Source: Heyndrickxia shackletonii
GTDB lineage: Bacteria > Bacillota > Bacilli > Bacillales > Bacillaceae_C
Length of the DNA stretch: 64,000 nucleotides
Direction: 5' to 3'
Assembly: GCF_001420715.1 (NCBI RefSeq)
Contig: NZ_LJJC01000004.1
Location: 2,310,648 to 2,374,647, forward strand
The notes beneath the pieces were generated by a model. It ran no database searches. It was not told where the DNA came from and worked only from the letters and a program-made list of their open reading frames with translations. How positions within the stretch are numbered: position 1 is the stretch's first letter; every line of letters begins with the position of its first letter. This document shows positions 56,059 through 64,000 of the stretch, piece by piece. The position numbers and the translations under genes are program-made.

Positions 56059-56973
56059 CTAATATTCATAGCTTTTATTTAAAATTCTTAACTGTATTAA
56101 CGTTACGAGTAAAATAATGATAAATAAAACAACTGTAATGGCGGAAGCATACTCCATATTAAAATCAGTAAAGGCGTTCTTATACATGTATACCACGATA
56201 CTTAAAGTACTATTTAATGGTCCTCCTGCATTAGCGGCGCTTCCCCCGGTTAGATTTTGAATTTGCGTAAAGGATTGCAAGGATTGAATAACCCCTGTTA
56301 CTGCTAAAAATACAATCGTCGGATTTAATAATGGAAATGTAATTTTCCAAAACATTTTCCATTTGCTTGCCCCGTCGATTTGTGCCGCTTCATAAAAATG
56401 CTTAGGAACCGCCTCAAGTCCAGCCATAAAAATCAGCATACTGAATCCCATCGCCTGCCAAATCATTACAGCACTCACAGATAAAAGTGATTCACTTGGA
56501 TCTCCGAGAAATCCTTGGGGAGGGATATGAAGCCAAGTTAATATCTGATTAAACACTCCGGTATTTTGGTCATACATCAGTCTCCATACCCAGCTGACTG
56601 CAACGATGGAAGTAATATATGGCAAAAAATAAATCATTCGATACAGCCACCGAAAACGCCTAACCCGCCCAATCCCTAATGCGATAATTAACCCAAAAGC
56701 CATCTGCAGGGGAACGGTGACAATAACATACAAACCTGTGTTCAAGACAGACTTCCAAAAAACAGGATCCTGTAAAAGTTGTTTGTAATTATCCAATGTA
56801 CCGCTTGAATGATCCTGGGTCATGAAAGAGAGTGAAAATGCATAAAGAGTTGGAAAAATTCGAATGGATAAAAAGAAAAGCAATGGAATCGTTAAAAAGG
56901 CATAAGCAGTTAGCGTTCTTCTAGTATGTAATTTCATAGGCTGCCGCTTATTATGAACGGTGGTGGAATTCAT
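56059..56973 (-). CDS. Carbohydrate-type ABC transporter permease (MalF-like)
   Basis: 304 residues, six helices, preceded by GGGGGACAAGGAG. The N-terminus is basic (NKRQPMKLHTRRTLTAYAF). The EAA loop is HFYEAAQIDGASKWKMFWKITFPLLNPTI, standard CUT1/MalF. It sits between the binding protein (65 bases upstream) and the MalG-like permease. Confidence 0.86.
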   Translation of the reverse strand: MNSTTVHNKRQPMKLHTRRTLTAYAFLTIPLLFFLSIRIFPTLYAFSLSFMTQDHSSGTLDNYKQLLQDPVFWKSVLNTGLYVIVTVPLQMAFGLIIALGIGRVRRFRWLYRMIYFLPYITSIVAVSWVWRLMYDQNTGVFNQILTWLHIPPQGFLGDPSESLLSVSAVMIWQAMGFSMLIFMAGLEAVPKHFYEAAQIDGASKWKMFWKITFPLLNPTIVFLAVTGVIQSLQSFTQIQNLTGGSAANAGGPLNSTLSIVVYMYKNAFTDFNMEYASAITVVLFIIILLVTLIQLRILNKSYEY

Positions 56974-57038
56974 CTCCTTGTCCCCCTTATTGGAAAACGC
57001 ACCGTCTGGTGAAAAAGGTTCAGACGGTGCTAAAATCC

Positions 57039-58325
57039 TTATTTATAATATTGATCACGAATATCTTGTTGCTGCTTCACTAAATCTTCAAATGTTTTAT
57101 CGAATGGCGCTTTTTTAAGCAGGATGGATTCAACTGCATTATTGATGGAGTCTCTTTCCTTTGCCTCATCCACGAAAAGTGTCGCATGCGCATCCGCCAA
57201 TCCCTCCACAAATGGGCCGTAAATAGGATCATTTTTAATGGTGGCATCGTCTGAAAAAGATGCTGCGGCAGGCAGTTCCCCTACTTTATCCAGCCATTCC
57301 TTTTGTGTATCCTCGGAAATCAAAAATTTTAAAAACTTTTCTGCGGCTTTTAATTTTTCTCCTGACAACCCTTTTGCTAGACTATTAGTCCAATAGGAGC
57401 CAAAGTTAGATTTTACTCCTCCTTCTTCTTTAACAGGCAAGGTAGTAACGCCCCAGTCGAACTTTGCTGCTTCTTTTGTAGCAGCAACACTGAAGGATCC
57501 ATCAATCATCATTCCAGCTTTGCCCGCTTTAAACGCAGTATTATAATCCGTCAGGAAATTACGATCCCCTATTTTTTCTTCCTTCGTCATATTAATCCAA
57601 TATTTAAATGCCTCTAAACCCTCTGGTGAGCTATTCCATTGAACTGTTTTCCCTTCATCACTAAATGGTGTTACCCCCCATTGACGCAGCATTACTTCTT
57701 CAAAGGTATGGTACCCTTGACCATTCACATCCCAAGCAAAACCTTCCTGCTCATATTGCCCATTAGCTTTCATTTTGGTCATTTGTTTTGCCATTGTAAT
57801 CAGTTCATCCCATGTTTTTGGCGGTTTCTCAGGATCTAGACCTGCTGCTTTAAACATATCTTTATTCCAAAATAAAGCAAGAGATCGTACCGCTACGGGC
57901 AATCCATAATATTTTCCATCTATTTTTGAAGCTTGAATCATAGGAATATAGTAGGATTCAATATCTTGTGCACTCATGAAGTCTTCTGGAATGGGTTGAA
58001 TATAGCCTTTTTGCTGATATTGAGGAAGCCAGCCATAGTAGAGATTCATAATATCCGGACCTTTTTTGGCATTTACTGCTGCCGCAATTTTTTGATTGTA
58101 TTGATCATATGGGAAATCCTGTGCTACAACTTTAATGTTCGGATTTTCCGCTTCAAACTTTTTGATTAAATCTTTGATAATATCTACTTTTTGTGGGAAG
58201 GTGTACTGCCAATACGTAATGGTTATCTTGCCTGATTTAGAGCCATCTTCTTTGCCGCATGCACTTGTTAGCAACAGCACGCTGATGACTAAGGTAATAA
58301 AAATCATATACTTTCTTTTCTTCAT
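57039..58325 (-). CDS. Extracellular solute-binding lipoprotein, CUT1 (sugar) type
   Basis: 428 residues. Lipobox LTSAC gives lipidation at Cys23. The mature domain is a type-1 extracellular solute-binding fold: ITYWQYTFPQKVDIIKDLIKKFEAENPNIKV, GPDIMNLYYGWL, KAGKAGMMIDGS and the ending FLKFLISEDTQKEWL. Ligand class is oligosaccharide-like by family, but the operon's first gene is a lyase of the argininosuccinate family rather than a glycosidase, so ligand is uncertain. GGGGG precedes the ATG. Confidence 0.87.
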   Translation of the reverse strand: MKKRKYMIFITLVISVLLLTSACGKEDGSKSGKITITYWQYTFPQKVDIIKDLIKKFEAENPNIKVVAQDFPYDQYNQKIAAAVNAKKGPDIMNLYYGWLPQYQQKGYIQPIPEDFMSAQDIESYYIPMIQASKIDGKYYGLPVAVRSLALFWNKDMFKAAGLDPEKPPKTWDELITMAKQMTKMKANGQYEQEGFAWDVNGQGYHTFEEVMLRQWGVTPFSDEGKTVQWNSSPEGLEAFKYWINMTKEEKIGDRNFLTDYNTAFKAGKAGMMIDGSFSVAATKEAAKFDWGVTTLPVKEEGGVKSNFGSYWTNSLAKGLSGEKLKAAEKFLKFLISEDTQKEWLDKVGELPAAASFSDDATIKNDPIYGPFVEGLADAHATLFVDEAKERDSINNAVESILLKKAPFDKTFEDLVKQQQDIRDQYYK

Positions 58326-58390
58326 ATAAGTTCCCCCTCATCAAGCTGTCTATAAAACTTCCGATAAATTGATTGACATGTTTAGCCATT

Positions 58391-58446
58391 GTCTAGTTCG
58401 AGCGCCTTTCGGCTAGCGGATGGGCCAGATGCTTCCGCTTTTCTTA
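58391..58446. repeat. Dispersed intergenic repeat, copy C (short)
   Basis: 56 bases: GTCTAGTTCGAGCGCC, GGCTAGCGGATGG and GCTTCCGCTTTTCTTA. It has only the two ends of the longer copies; the middle is gone. It abuts the stop of the lyase gene and lies within the 121-base gap to the binding-protein gene. Confidence 0.65.
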
Positions 58447-59958
58447 TTAATCTGTTTTCGTCCATTTATTCGTGATTTCATGCAATGATTCGCTGCAAGA
58501 GGATAGTTTATCAAATAATGTTTTTGTTTCTAAAAGCTGAGCTTTTATGTTATTTTTTCTGTTCTCTATCATTCGTTTTACTTCAGTTGGAGCCGGCCCT
58601 CCCGGTTGGGATCTTTTTTGTATAAATAGTTCGGGATTTATTGCATTTTCTACGAATTGGTTAGAAAGTTGAAGAGGTTTTCCAAGAATATGTATTGCTG
58701 CTTCCTCTAAATGTTTGTCTGTAATTTGAGAGGGTTGTAATTTGCGATTCATGCAAATGCGGACAAGTTTGCTGGCAATGGCATGCGATGATCGAAAAGG
58801 AATATTTACTTCACGTGTTAAGGCATCTGCCAATTCTGTTATCGTTGCAAAACTTTCCTTTGCACGCTCATATAAAGTATTTTTATTTACCTTGAGAGTA
58901 CCGATAACAACTGTCGATAATGCATATACATCCTTAGCCGTTTTGTGGCATTTCCAGATAAAAGGCTGCAAGTCATCTTCTGTATCATTAATATCCCCGA
59001 ACGGAGTATTATGAATCATTTGCAACACTGTCTCGGCAACCCCGACTCCGCTCGAACTAAGGGCACGAATATGTTCTAAAGACACTGGATTTCGCTTTTG
59101 AGGCATAATGGAACTGATTTGCACATATGGATCAGCGACGCTTATGGCAGAAAACTCCTGTGTGGACCAAAGCAACAAATCTTGGGCAACCCTCCCTAAA
59201 CTAATAAGTGCTACTTTAATCGCGCATGCTGCTTCACATAAGTAGTCGGCCCCAGCAATTGCGTCATATGAATTCTCTACTAGCCCATCAAATCCTAAAA
59301 GCTCTGCAACACGATAACGATTAATAGGAAACCCTGTGGTTGTTAAGGCAGCTGCTCCAAGCGGGCTTTTATTACACGTTTTATAAGCATTGAAAAGCCT
59401 TTTAACATCACGATTGACAAAGTCATAGACGGCTAGTAAATAATGGGCAAAAGTCATGGGCTGTGCTTGCTGAGTATGCGTATACCCTAGCATTAATGTA
59501 TCTAAATGCTCCTCGGCAACGTCAAGTAAGGTTTGTTGGAAGTTTTGTGCGGATTGAATAGTTTGAAGTATATGCTGCCTTAATGTCATGCGGTAAATAG
59601 CGACACCTAAATCGTTTCGGCTCCGTGCCAAATGAAGACTGCCCCCAATTTCACCTGCATGACGAATAATTTCACTTTCAATCAGAAAAAATAAGTCTTC
59701 ATATTCTCCATCGTAAGAGGTATTTTTGATTGTTTCGATATCCATCTGACTGATAGCATCGAGAATGGTTGCCCCTTCTTTTTGGGTCAATAAGTGTTGT
59801 TCTACCAACATAACTAAATGGGCTCGATTAATTTCTAACATTGGTTCTAACAATTGCTTTTTTGCATTTTCAAATGCTGGTTCCAATACGACTTCCGCGT
59901 ACGTTATCCCAGGAAATTTAAAGCCTTCCTGTTTCATTATTTTTTCTATTCTATGCAA
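58447..59958 (-). CDS. Argininosuccinate lyase-family protein
   Basis: 503 residues, TTG start five bases after AAGGAGAGG. Fumarase/aspartase superfamily: SLHLARSRNDLGVAIYRM (usual ArgH GRSRND), GYTHTQQAQPMTFAHYLLAVYD with the catalytic His region, and the mobile loop SSIMPQKRNPVSLEH with the nucleophilic serine. It is longer than ArgH (about 460), the loop continues like adenylosuccinate lyase, and argG is not adjacent. It may cleave another amine-fumarate conjugate, as EDDS lyase and nitrosuccinate lyase do. It is upstream of the CUT1 transporter on the same strand, suggesting uptake and cleavage of one compound. Confidence 0.75.
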   Translation of the reverse strand: MHRIEKIMKQEGFKFPGITYAEVVLEPAFENAKKQLLEPMLEINRAHLVMLVEQHLLTQKEGATILDAISQMDIETIKNTSYDGEYEDLFFLIESEIIRHAGEIGGSLHLARSRNDLGVAIYRMTLRQHILQTIQSAQNFQQTLLDVAEEHLDTLMLGYTHTQQAQPMTFAHYLLAVYDFVNRDVKRLFNAYKTCNKSPLGAAALTTTGFPINRYRVAELLGFDGLVENSYDAIAGADYLCEAACAIKVALISLGRVAQDLLLWSTQEFSAISVADPYVQISSIMPQKRNPVSLEHIRALSSSGVGVAETVLQMIHNTPFGDINDTEDDLQPFIWKCHKTAKDVYALSTVVIGTLKVNKNTLYERAKESFATITELADALTREVNIPFRSSHAIASKLVRICMNRKLQPSQITDKHLEEAAIHILGKPLQLSNQFVENAINPELFIQKRSQPGGPAPTEVKRMIENRKNNIKAQLLETKTLFDKLSSCSESLHEITNKWTKTD

Positions 59959-60103
59959 GCTTTCCTCTCCTTCTTTACATTAGATATGAAATAAACGAAC
60001 TTGGTAAAAGTTTATTAAATCATTCCTCACATTAGACATGGTTTTTTCGAATACCTAAACATTAATAGGTATACTTGTCCATCAAGGAAGGCCAAATCGT
60101 AAA

Positions 60104-60135
60104 AAACCGGAACTAAGCAAAAACTAGTTCCGGTT
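60104..60135 (-). terminator. Terminator of the Dps gene
   Basis: AACCGGAACTA / TAGTTCCGGTT perfect 11-bp stem, then TTTTTTA on the minus strand. Confidence 0.9.
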
Positions 60136-60142
60136 TCAGGTT

Positions 60143-60592
60143 TTATTCGTATGCAATTAGTGCACCAAGCATCCATAAATGTTTTTCAAATTTTGCTTGA
60201 AGTTCATTTAGTAAGTCAACAGTTGGTTCATCTTTCACTTCTTCCGCTAGTTTAACACCGGTGTTTTTCATTTCATCCACCATTTGACGGTAATCCTTGA
60301 TCAATTGTGAAATCATTTCATTTTCTTTGTCATCAGCTGTTGCCTCTACAAGAGTAGTTTCCTCTAAATATTTACTCATTGTTGCGAGCGGTTTTCCGCC
60401 GATGGACAAGATTCTTTCAGCTATCTCATCTAGATCGTCTGCCATTTCATTGTATAAATTCTCAAATAATTGGTGCAGTGAGTAGAAATGTCTGCCTTGG
60501 ACAAACCAGTGATATCGATGCAATTTAACATACATAATATTAAAATTAGATAGTTCTTGGTTTAAAAAATTGATAAGCTTTTGATTTGACAT
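60143..60592 (-). CDS. Dps-family ferritin-like DNA-protection protein
   Basis: 149 residues. The ferroxidase ligands of Dps are in HRYHWFVQGRHFYSLHQLFENLYNEMADDLDEIAERIL: two histidines from one subunit and Asp/Glu from the next. Such 12-mers oxidise and store iron and guard DNA against peroxide. It resembles B. subtilis MrgA in size and motif. An AAGGTAAGG site precedes the ATG. No PerR box was recognised upstream, only the dyad at 60605-60633. Confidence 0.9.
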   Translation of the reverse strand: MSNQKLINFLNQELSNFNIMYVKLHRYHWFVQGRHFYSLHQLFENLYNEMADDLDEIAERILSIGGKPLATMSKYLEETTLVEATADDKENEMISQLIKDYRQMVDEMKNTGVKLAEEVKDEPTVDLLNELQAKFEKHLWMLGALIAYE

Positions 60593-60604
60593 GTAATACC
60601 TTAC

Positions 60605-60633
60605 CTTTCAAGTTTTTTCTTATTTTTTGAAAG
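60605..60633. promoter_or_regulatory. Inverted repeat upstream of the Dps gene
   Basis: CTTTCAA-N15-TTGAAAG lies about 13-41 bases before the Dps start. It could be a small hairpin in the leader or an operator; it does not fit the PerR consensus. Confidence 0.25.
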
Positions 60634-60657
60634 GCGCTGGCTTTTATACATGAAAAA

Positions 60658-60795
60658 TTAATATTCGATTTCATCATAATCTTTTGGCTGTGGTAATGGT
60701 TCGGATGGCATATTCTTTAATGCTCTTTCTTCTAAAGATTGATTATCTTTGTTGCCCTTCTGGGAAGCTCTATTTGTCTCCGTTTTCTTATTCAT
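60658..60795 (-). CDS. Small hydrophilic protein of unknown function
   Basis: 45 residues, ATG at 60795 seven bases after GAGGTG, stop 65 bases before the Dps start on the same strand. The sequence is highly charged with Asn/Gln (NKKTETNRASQKGNKDNQ), then LEERALKNMPSEPLPQPKDYDEIEY. No membrane helix. It could be cotranscribed with the Dps gene. Composition resembles other small Bacillus spore or stress proteins, but no family was recognised. Confidence 0.6.
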   Translation of the reverse strand: MNKKTETNRASQKGNKDNQSLEERALKNMPSEPLPQPKDYDEIEY

Positions 60796-60831
60796 CTTTT
60801 TACACCTCGTTTTTTTATCATTACACAAGTT

Positions 60832-60953
60832 TGGCTAGTCATTCGCCCGCAAGCGGGATTTCTCAGTCAACATCGGCTTGTCCCTCGCCTTGGTTCCTTG
60901 TGTCGAAGACTTCGAAATCCACAGGCTTGAGCTGCAGTGCTTCACTTTTCTTA
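60832..60953. repeat. Dispersed intergenic repeat, copy D
   Basis: About 120 bases: GGCTAGTC at the left, AGTCAACATCGGCTTGT (one base different from copy A over 17), GTCGAAGACTTCGAAATCC and TTCACTTTTCTTA at the right, where it touches the tcyC stop. Same orientation as copies A-C. Confidence 0.65.
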
Positions 60954-61697
60954 TCTAGCAATAACCTTATTTAAAAACTGTAAAAGCCTCGGGTTATTGG
61001 AGTGATCAAATACTTCATCAGGTGTCCCATTCTCCATCACAATACCTTGGTCCATGAAGATGACTTGGTCAGCAACATCATGAGCGAATTTCATCTCATG
61101 CGTTACAATTACCATTGTCATCCCTTCCTTAGCAAGATCCTTCATAACTTTTAAAACCTCGCCAACTAGTTCTGGGTCCAAGGCTGATGTAGGTTCATCA
61201 AATAGGAGTACTTCCGGGTCCATGGCCATCGCCCGGGCAATCCCAATCCGCTGCTGCTGCCCTCCGGAAAGTTGATGGGGATACATATCCCCGCGATCCT
61301 TTAGACCAACCTTTTCCAACAAGGTAAGGGCTTTTTTTCGAGCCTCTTCCTTTGACCTTTTCAGCACAACGATTTGTCCTTCCATAATATTTTCGATTGC
61401 AGTTAAATGAGGGAATAAGTTGTACCCTTGAAATACCATCCCTGTTTGCTTTCGAAATGTCATCATTTCCCTGGTTTTTAATTTAGTGGAGGGAATAAAT
61501 TCGATTTTCTTTGTACCCAATGTGATTTTTCCGCTATCCGGTATTTCTAATAGATTTAAACAACGGAGTAAGGTTGTTTTCCCCGACCCAGAGGGACCTA
61601 TAATAACAGCAGTTTTTCCTTTTTCAAGTGTTACATCAATACCTTTTAACACTTCAAGGTCATCAAATTTTTTATAGAGCTTTTCAATTGTAATCAT
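60951..61697 (-). CDS. tcyC: Cystine/amino-acid ABC transporter, ATP-binding protein
   Basis: 248 residues. Walker [10 protein letters not shown], signature [15 protein letters not shown], Walker [17 protein letters not shown] and switch VTHEMKFA, the standard polar amino-acid (PAAT) ATPase. It follows the permease by 13 bases behind GGAGG. With tcyA and tcyB it makes the TcyABC-type L-cystine importer of B. subtilis, which has the same gene order A-B-C. Repeat copy D adjoins its stop. Confidence 0.85.
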   Translation of the reverse strand: MITIEKLYKKFDDLEVLKGIDVTLEKGKTAVIIGPSGSGKTTLLRCLNLLEIPDSGKITLGTKKIEFIPSTKLKTREMMTFRKQTGMVFQGYNLFPHLTAIENIMEGQIVVLKRSKEEARKKALTLLEKVGLKDRGDMYPHQLSGGQQQRIGIARAMAMDPEVLLFDEPTSALDPELVGEVLKVMKDLAKEGMTMVIVTHEMKFAHDVADQVIFMDQGIVMENGTPDEVFDHSNNPRLLQFLNKVIAR

Positions 61698-61710
61698 GAT
61701 GTTTCCTCCA

Positions 61711-62394
61711 TTATTTTGCTATGCTACGATTATACCGTTTTTCAAGCGCCGATTGTGCATAGGATAGCACAGTGCTAAATATTAAATAAATAAAAGCGAC
61801 TTCAATATATAACCATAATGGTTCATAGGTTGCAGCGGCAATTTGCTGTCCTTTTTGAAACATTTCTGTTACGGTTATCGTTGCTGCCAAGGAGGTATCC
61901 TTAACCAAACTTATAAACGAATTGCCTAATGGAGGAACAGAAACCCGCATTGCTTGCGGCAATACAATTCGTTTCATTGCTTGCGATTTTGTCATCCCTA
62001 TTGAGAATGCAGCTTCCCATTGGCCTTTAGGAATCGAAAGAATGGAAGCTCTAAATATTTCGGAAGCATAGGCACCGACATTCAATGTAAATCCAATGAT
62101 TGCCGCTGGAAAGGGGTTTAATGTGATTCCGATACTAGGAAAACCATAAAACAAAATGAATAATTGAACAATTAATGGTGTTCCACGGAATATCCATACA
62201 TAAAAACGAGCAATGTAATCCACTATTTTAATGTCAGATATTCTTGCCAATGCGGTTAAAAAGGCTAATATCAGACCTAAAACAAAAGTGATGAGGGTTA
62301 ATGGAATGGTAAAGTATAACCCTGCTTGTAATATAGGAAAAAAGGAATCGCGCAGGATCCCTATAATATGTTCTGAACGGTCACTAGTAAACAT
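61711..62394 (-). CDS. tcyB: Cystine/amino-acid ABC transporter, permease
   Basis: 227 residues, five helices. The permease signature [43 protein letters not shown] is the His/Glu/Gln/Arg/cystine family EAA loop with its extension. It is 13 bases from tcyA, start behind AAAGGAT. Homodimeric permease expected. Length is near that of TcyB (234). Confidence 0.86.
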   Translation of the reverse strand: MFTSDRSEHIIGILRDSFFPILQAGLYFTIPLTLITFVLGLILAFLTALARISDIKIVDYIARFYVWIFRGTPLIVQLFILFYGFPSIGITLNPFPAAIIGFTLNVGAYASEIFRASILSIPKGQWEAAFSIGMTKSQAMKRIVLPQAMRVSVPPLGNSFISLVKDTSLAATITVTEMFQKGQQIAAATYEPLWLYIEVAFIYLIFSTVLSYAQSALEKRYNRSIAK

Positions 62395-62407
62395 TGTCTT
62401 TTATCCT

Positions 62408-63214
62408 TTACTTCGATACATCTGTACCAAACCATTTTTTTGAAATCTTTAAATACGAGCCATCCTTTTTCATATCTGCAAGAGCTTTATTAACCGCATC
62501 TACTAGATCTTTATTGCCTTTTCGGAATAAAAAGGCATTACTTGTTGCTTTTTTTTCCTCGTATACTTCTTTAATCGGTAAATCCGGACGATGCTTCTTC
62601 AAATCGAGATAAGAAAGGCTGTCATTTATCGTTGCATCAATCCGTCGGGAAGTTATAAGATCAACGGCTTGGTTAAAGCCGTCTACGACCGTATTTGTTG
62701 CACCGTGATCTTCTGCAATTTTTCGATAATTACTATCCAAAGATTGCCCAACCTTTTTCCCTTTTAAATCATCTAATGATTTGATGGTGTTGTTATCTTT
62801 GCGAACAATCAACACAGCTTTTGAAACAATGTACGGATCAGACATATCGTATTTTTTTAATCGATCAGGTCTTACTGCTACTTCGTTGGCGACCAAGTCA
62901 TATCGTTTAGCATCTAAGCCCGCTATCATTCCGTCCCACTTGGTTTCAATGTACTTAGGTTTGATATTTAATCTTTTAAACACTTCATTTGCAATGTCAA
63001 TATCAAATCCAGTCAGCTTTCCAGTACTGTCATGATACGTAAAAGGGGCATATGTTCCTTCCGTCCCTATCGTAATAACTCCTTTTTTTTGGATATTTTG
63101 GTAAAGAGTATTTTTACCATCCTTATCACTTCCTGTATTGCGATTGGAAGTACCACAAGCTGTTAACAATAGGAATAAAACCGAGAATAGGATGATGAGT
63201 GTATATTTTTTCAA
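62408..63214 (-). CDS. tcyA: Cystine-binding lipoprotein
   Basis: 268 residues, the same length as B. subtilis TcyA, with TTG start behind GGGGGA. Lipobox LTAC gives Cys20. Conserved blocks IGTEGTYAPFTYHD, LTGFDIDIANEVFKRL, DLVANEVAVRPDR and the closing KISKKWFGTDVSK are close to TcyA (KISKKWFGEDVSK). First gene of the operon. Sulfur control is usual for such genes, but neither an S-box nor a T-box leader was visible in 63215-63364. Confidence 0.84.
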   Translation of the reverse strand: MKKYTLIILFSVLFLLLTACGTSNRNTGSDKDGKNTLYQNIQKKGVITIGTEGTYAPFTYHDSTGKLTGFDIDIANEVFKRLNIKPKYIETKWDGMIAGLDAKRYDLVANEVAVRPDRLKKYDMSDPYIVSKAVLIVRKDNNTIKSLDDLKGKKVGQSLDSNYRKIAEDHGATNTVVDGFNQAVDLITSRRIDATINDSLSYLDLKKHRPDLPIKEVYEEKKATSNAFLFRKGNKDLVDAVNKALADMKKDGSYLKISKKWFGTDVSK

Positions 63215-63364
63215 AATGATTCCCCCAATATTTTAATCATCGTTTCTTTTTTTATCATCTCCACGGTTTTTCAAATGTATGCAAATAGGACAATGTTTCA
63301 AATATGCGGAATTTCTTCACCATCTTAAGGATTGTACATATATTAATTCAAGGAGGTGGTGAAG

Positions 63365-63559
63365 ATGAATCTTCAGTATTTCTACGCAATCCTTTCCGGG
63401 TTTGCTTTAATTATCCTTCCATCATTGGTTACAACATCCATCATACCTGCAACTTTAGCAACGGTTTTAATGGTAGTTGGTGCAATTATCGTCATTCTTT
63501 TCTCCGTTGTTTTAATTGTAAAAGCTTTAATAGTCCTCTTTGGAAATCGTCTTAAATAA
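63365..63559 (+). CDS. Small two-helix membrane protein
   Basis: 64 residues from the ATG at 63365 behind AGGAGGTGG; GTG codons at 63356 and 63359 lie inside the ribosome site and are rejected. Almost entirely hydrophobic: LQYFYAILSGFALIILPSLV and TVLMVVGAIIVILFSVVLIV, with a short basic end GNRLK. No family recognised. Between tcyA and the IS element; no clear terminator of its own. Confidence 0.65.
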   Translation: MNLQYFYAILSGFALIILPSLVTTSIIPATLATVLMVVGAIIVILFSVVLIVKALIVLFGNRLK

Positions 63560-63652
63560 TAAGGATAAATGAATGTTAGAAGTATTGGAGCAAATTACGT
63601 TAACATAATATTATTATGTAACACTATTTTCACTCCTTTTTTACATTAAAAA

Positions 63653-63728
63653 AGAGGAATGAAGGTATGAACCTTATTCCTCTCAGACTGTAGACAAACT
63701 CGATGAAGATCGAGCTTGCCTACAGTCT
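63653..63728. mobile_element. Left end of an IS1182-type element (twin hairpins)
   Basis: Two adjacent hairpins: AGAGGAATGAAGG with CCTTATTCCTCT (63653-63683), and AGACTGTAGACAAACTCGAT with ATCGAGCTTGCCTACAGTCT (63685-63728, 20-base arms with two or three mismatches). They directly precede the transposase. Exact terminal repeat and target duplication cannot be set because the right end is outside the window. Confidence 0.55.
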
Positions 63729-63774
63729 TTTTTGTTTTAAAATATAAATAGAAATAATACTTGGGGTGATGAAG

Positions 63775-64000
63775 ATGCTTTCAAAACATAATTCCATTCA
63801 ACGTGATCAAGTAGAAATGATCGCTTTAGACCAGTTGGTTCCCGAAAATCATTTAGTCCGAAAAATGGAGGCAGCGATTGATTTCTCTTTCATTTATGAT
63901 TTAGTGGAAGAAACATATTCCGCAGTTGGACGCCCAAGTATTGATCCCGTGATCTTGATTAAACTTACCTTTATTCAATATACATCCGGTTGGGATCTTT
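63775..64000 (+). CDS. IS1182-family transposase, N-terminal part (cut by window end)
   Basis: Start ATG at 63775 with GGGGTGATGAAG upstream; about 75 codons before the window ends. LDQLVPENHLVRKMEAAIDFSFIYDLVEETYS, then GRPSIDPVILIKLTFIQY, is the conserved IS1182 N-terminal helical domain; the DDE core would follow. The last residues (TSGWDL) diverge from the usual FGIRSM, which may mean the copy is defective, but too little is visible. Confidence 0.8.
   Translation, partial: MLSKHNSIQRDQVEMIALDQLVPENHLVRKMEAAIDFSFIYDLVEETYSAVGRPSIDPVILIKLTFIQYTSGWDL

Noticed and set aside
60593-60657. PerR box upstream of the Dps gene
   Set aside because: The local dyad CTTTCAA/TTGAAAG does not match TTATAATNATTATAA.

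Overview
The window comes from a low-GC, endospore-forming Firmicute of the family Bacillaceae. Evidence: four small acid-soluble spore protein genes of the SspN/SspO/SspP/Tlp type plus an alpha/beta-type SASP gene; strong Shine-Dalgarno sites with many TTG and GTG starts; rho-independent hairpins between most genes; and a backbone in the order known from Bacillus subtilis: parC-parE-yneT ... plsY ... yneR-yneQ-yneP-tlp-sspN ... yneN-citB-sspO ... sspP. No rRNA, tRNA, CRISPR array or prophage is visible.

Layout. 1-5.3 kb: LysR-family tail, 6-phospho-beta-glucosidase, a 576-base gene-free stretch, glycerol kinase, a staygreen-family protein and a secreted protein. 5.3-24.7 kb: the conserved yne block, carrying topoisomerase IV (with a probable SOS-controlled promoter), plsY, YneP/Q/R, spore proteins, a thioredoxin-like protein and aconitase (with a probable CcpC site). 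A nucleobase permease, a GH18 protein, a CapA-like protein, a broken FAD dehydrogenase and a FbpB-like gene are interspersed. 24.8-27.4 kb: divergent selA and selD; selD has an in-frame TGA at the catalytic position and is read here as a selenoprotein. 27.5-38.8 kb: lytic transglycosylase, acyl-CoA ligase, LrgAB-type pair, quinone oxidoreductase, DUF1641-like protein, GbsR-type regulator facing an opuA glycine betaine operon, glutaminase and a long SASP.

38.7-44.8 kb: a linearmycin-resistance-type locus (two-component system plus ABC transporter) preceded by a cyclotransferase-like gene. 44.8-55.2 kb: YraQ-type permease, secreted GH18-LysM protein, a 5'-truncated PmbA relic, flavin reductase, a MaoC pair resembling HadA/HadB, mntH with promoter and MntR box, a 21-bp-period tandem array, proC, glutathione peroxidase, a small gene with a premature stop, and a Nudix hydrolase. 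55.2-64 kb: an ATPase-less sugar-type ABC transporter behind an argininosuccinate-lyase-family gene, a Dps protein, a TcyABC-type cystine transporter and the left end of an IS1182-type element running off the window.

The most notable points are the selenocysteine-containing SelD with SelA alongside; the tandem LexA sites over the parEC promoter; the divergent lyase with an orphan transporter; four copies of a dispersed intergenic repeat; and three damaged genes (amber, ochre, 5' truncation). All assignments come from reading the sequence and recalling protein families; no database search was run.
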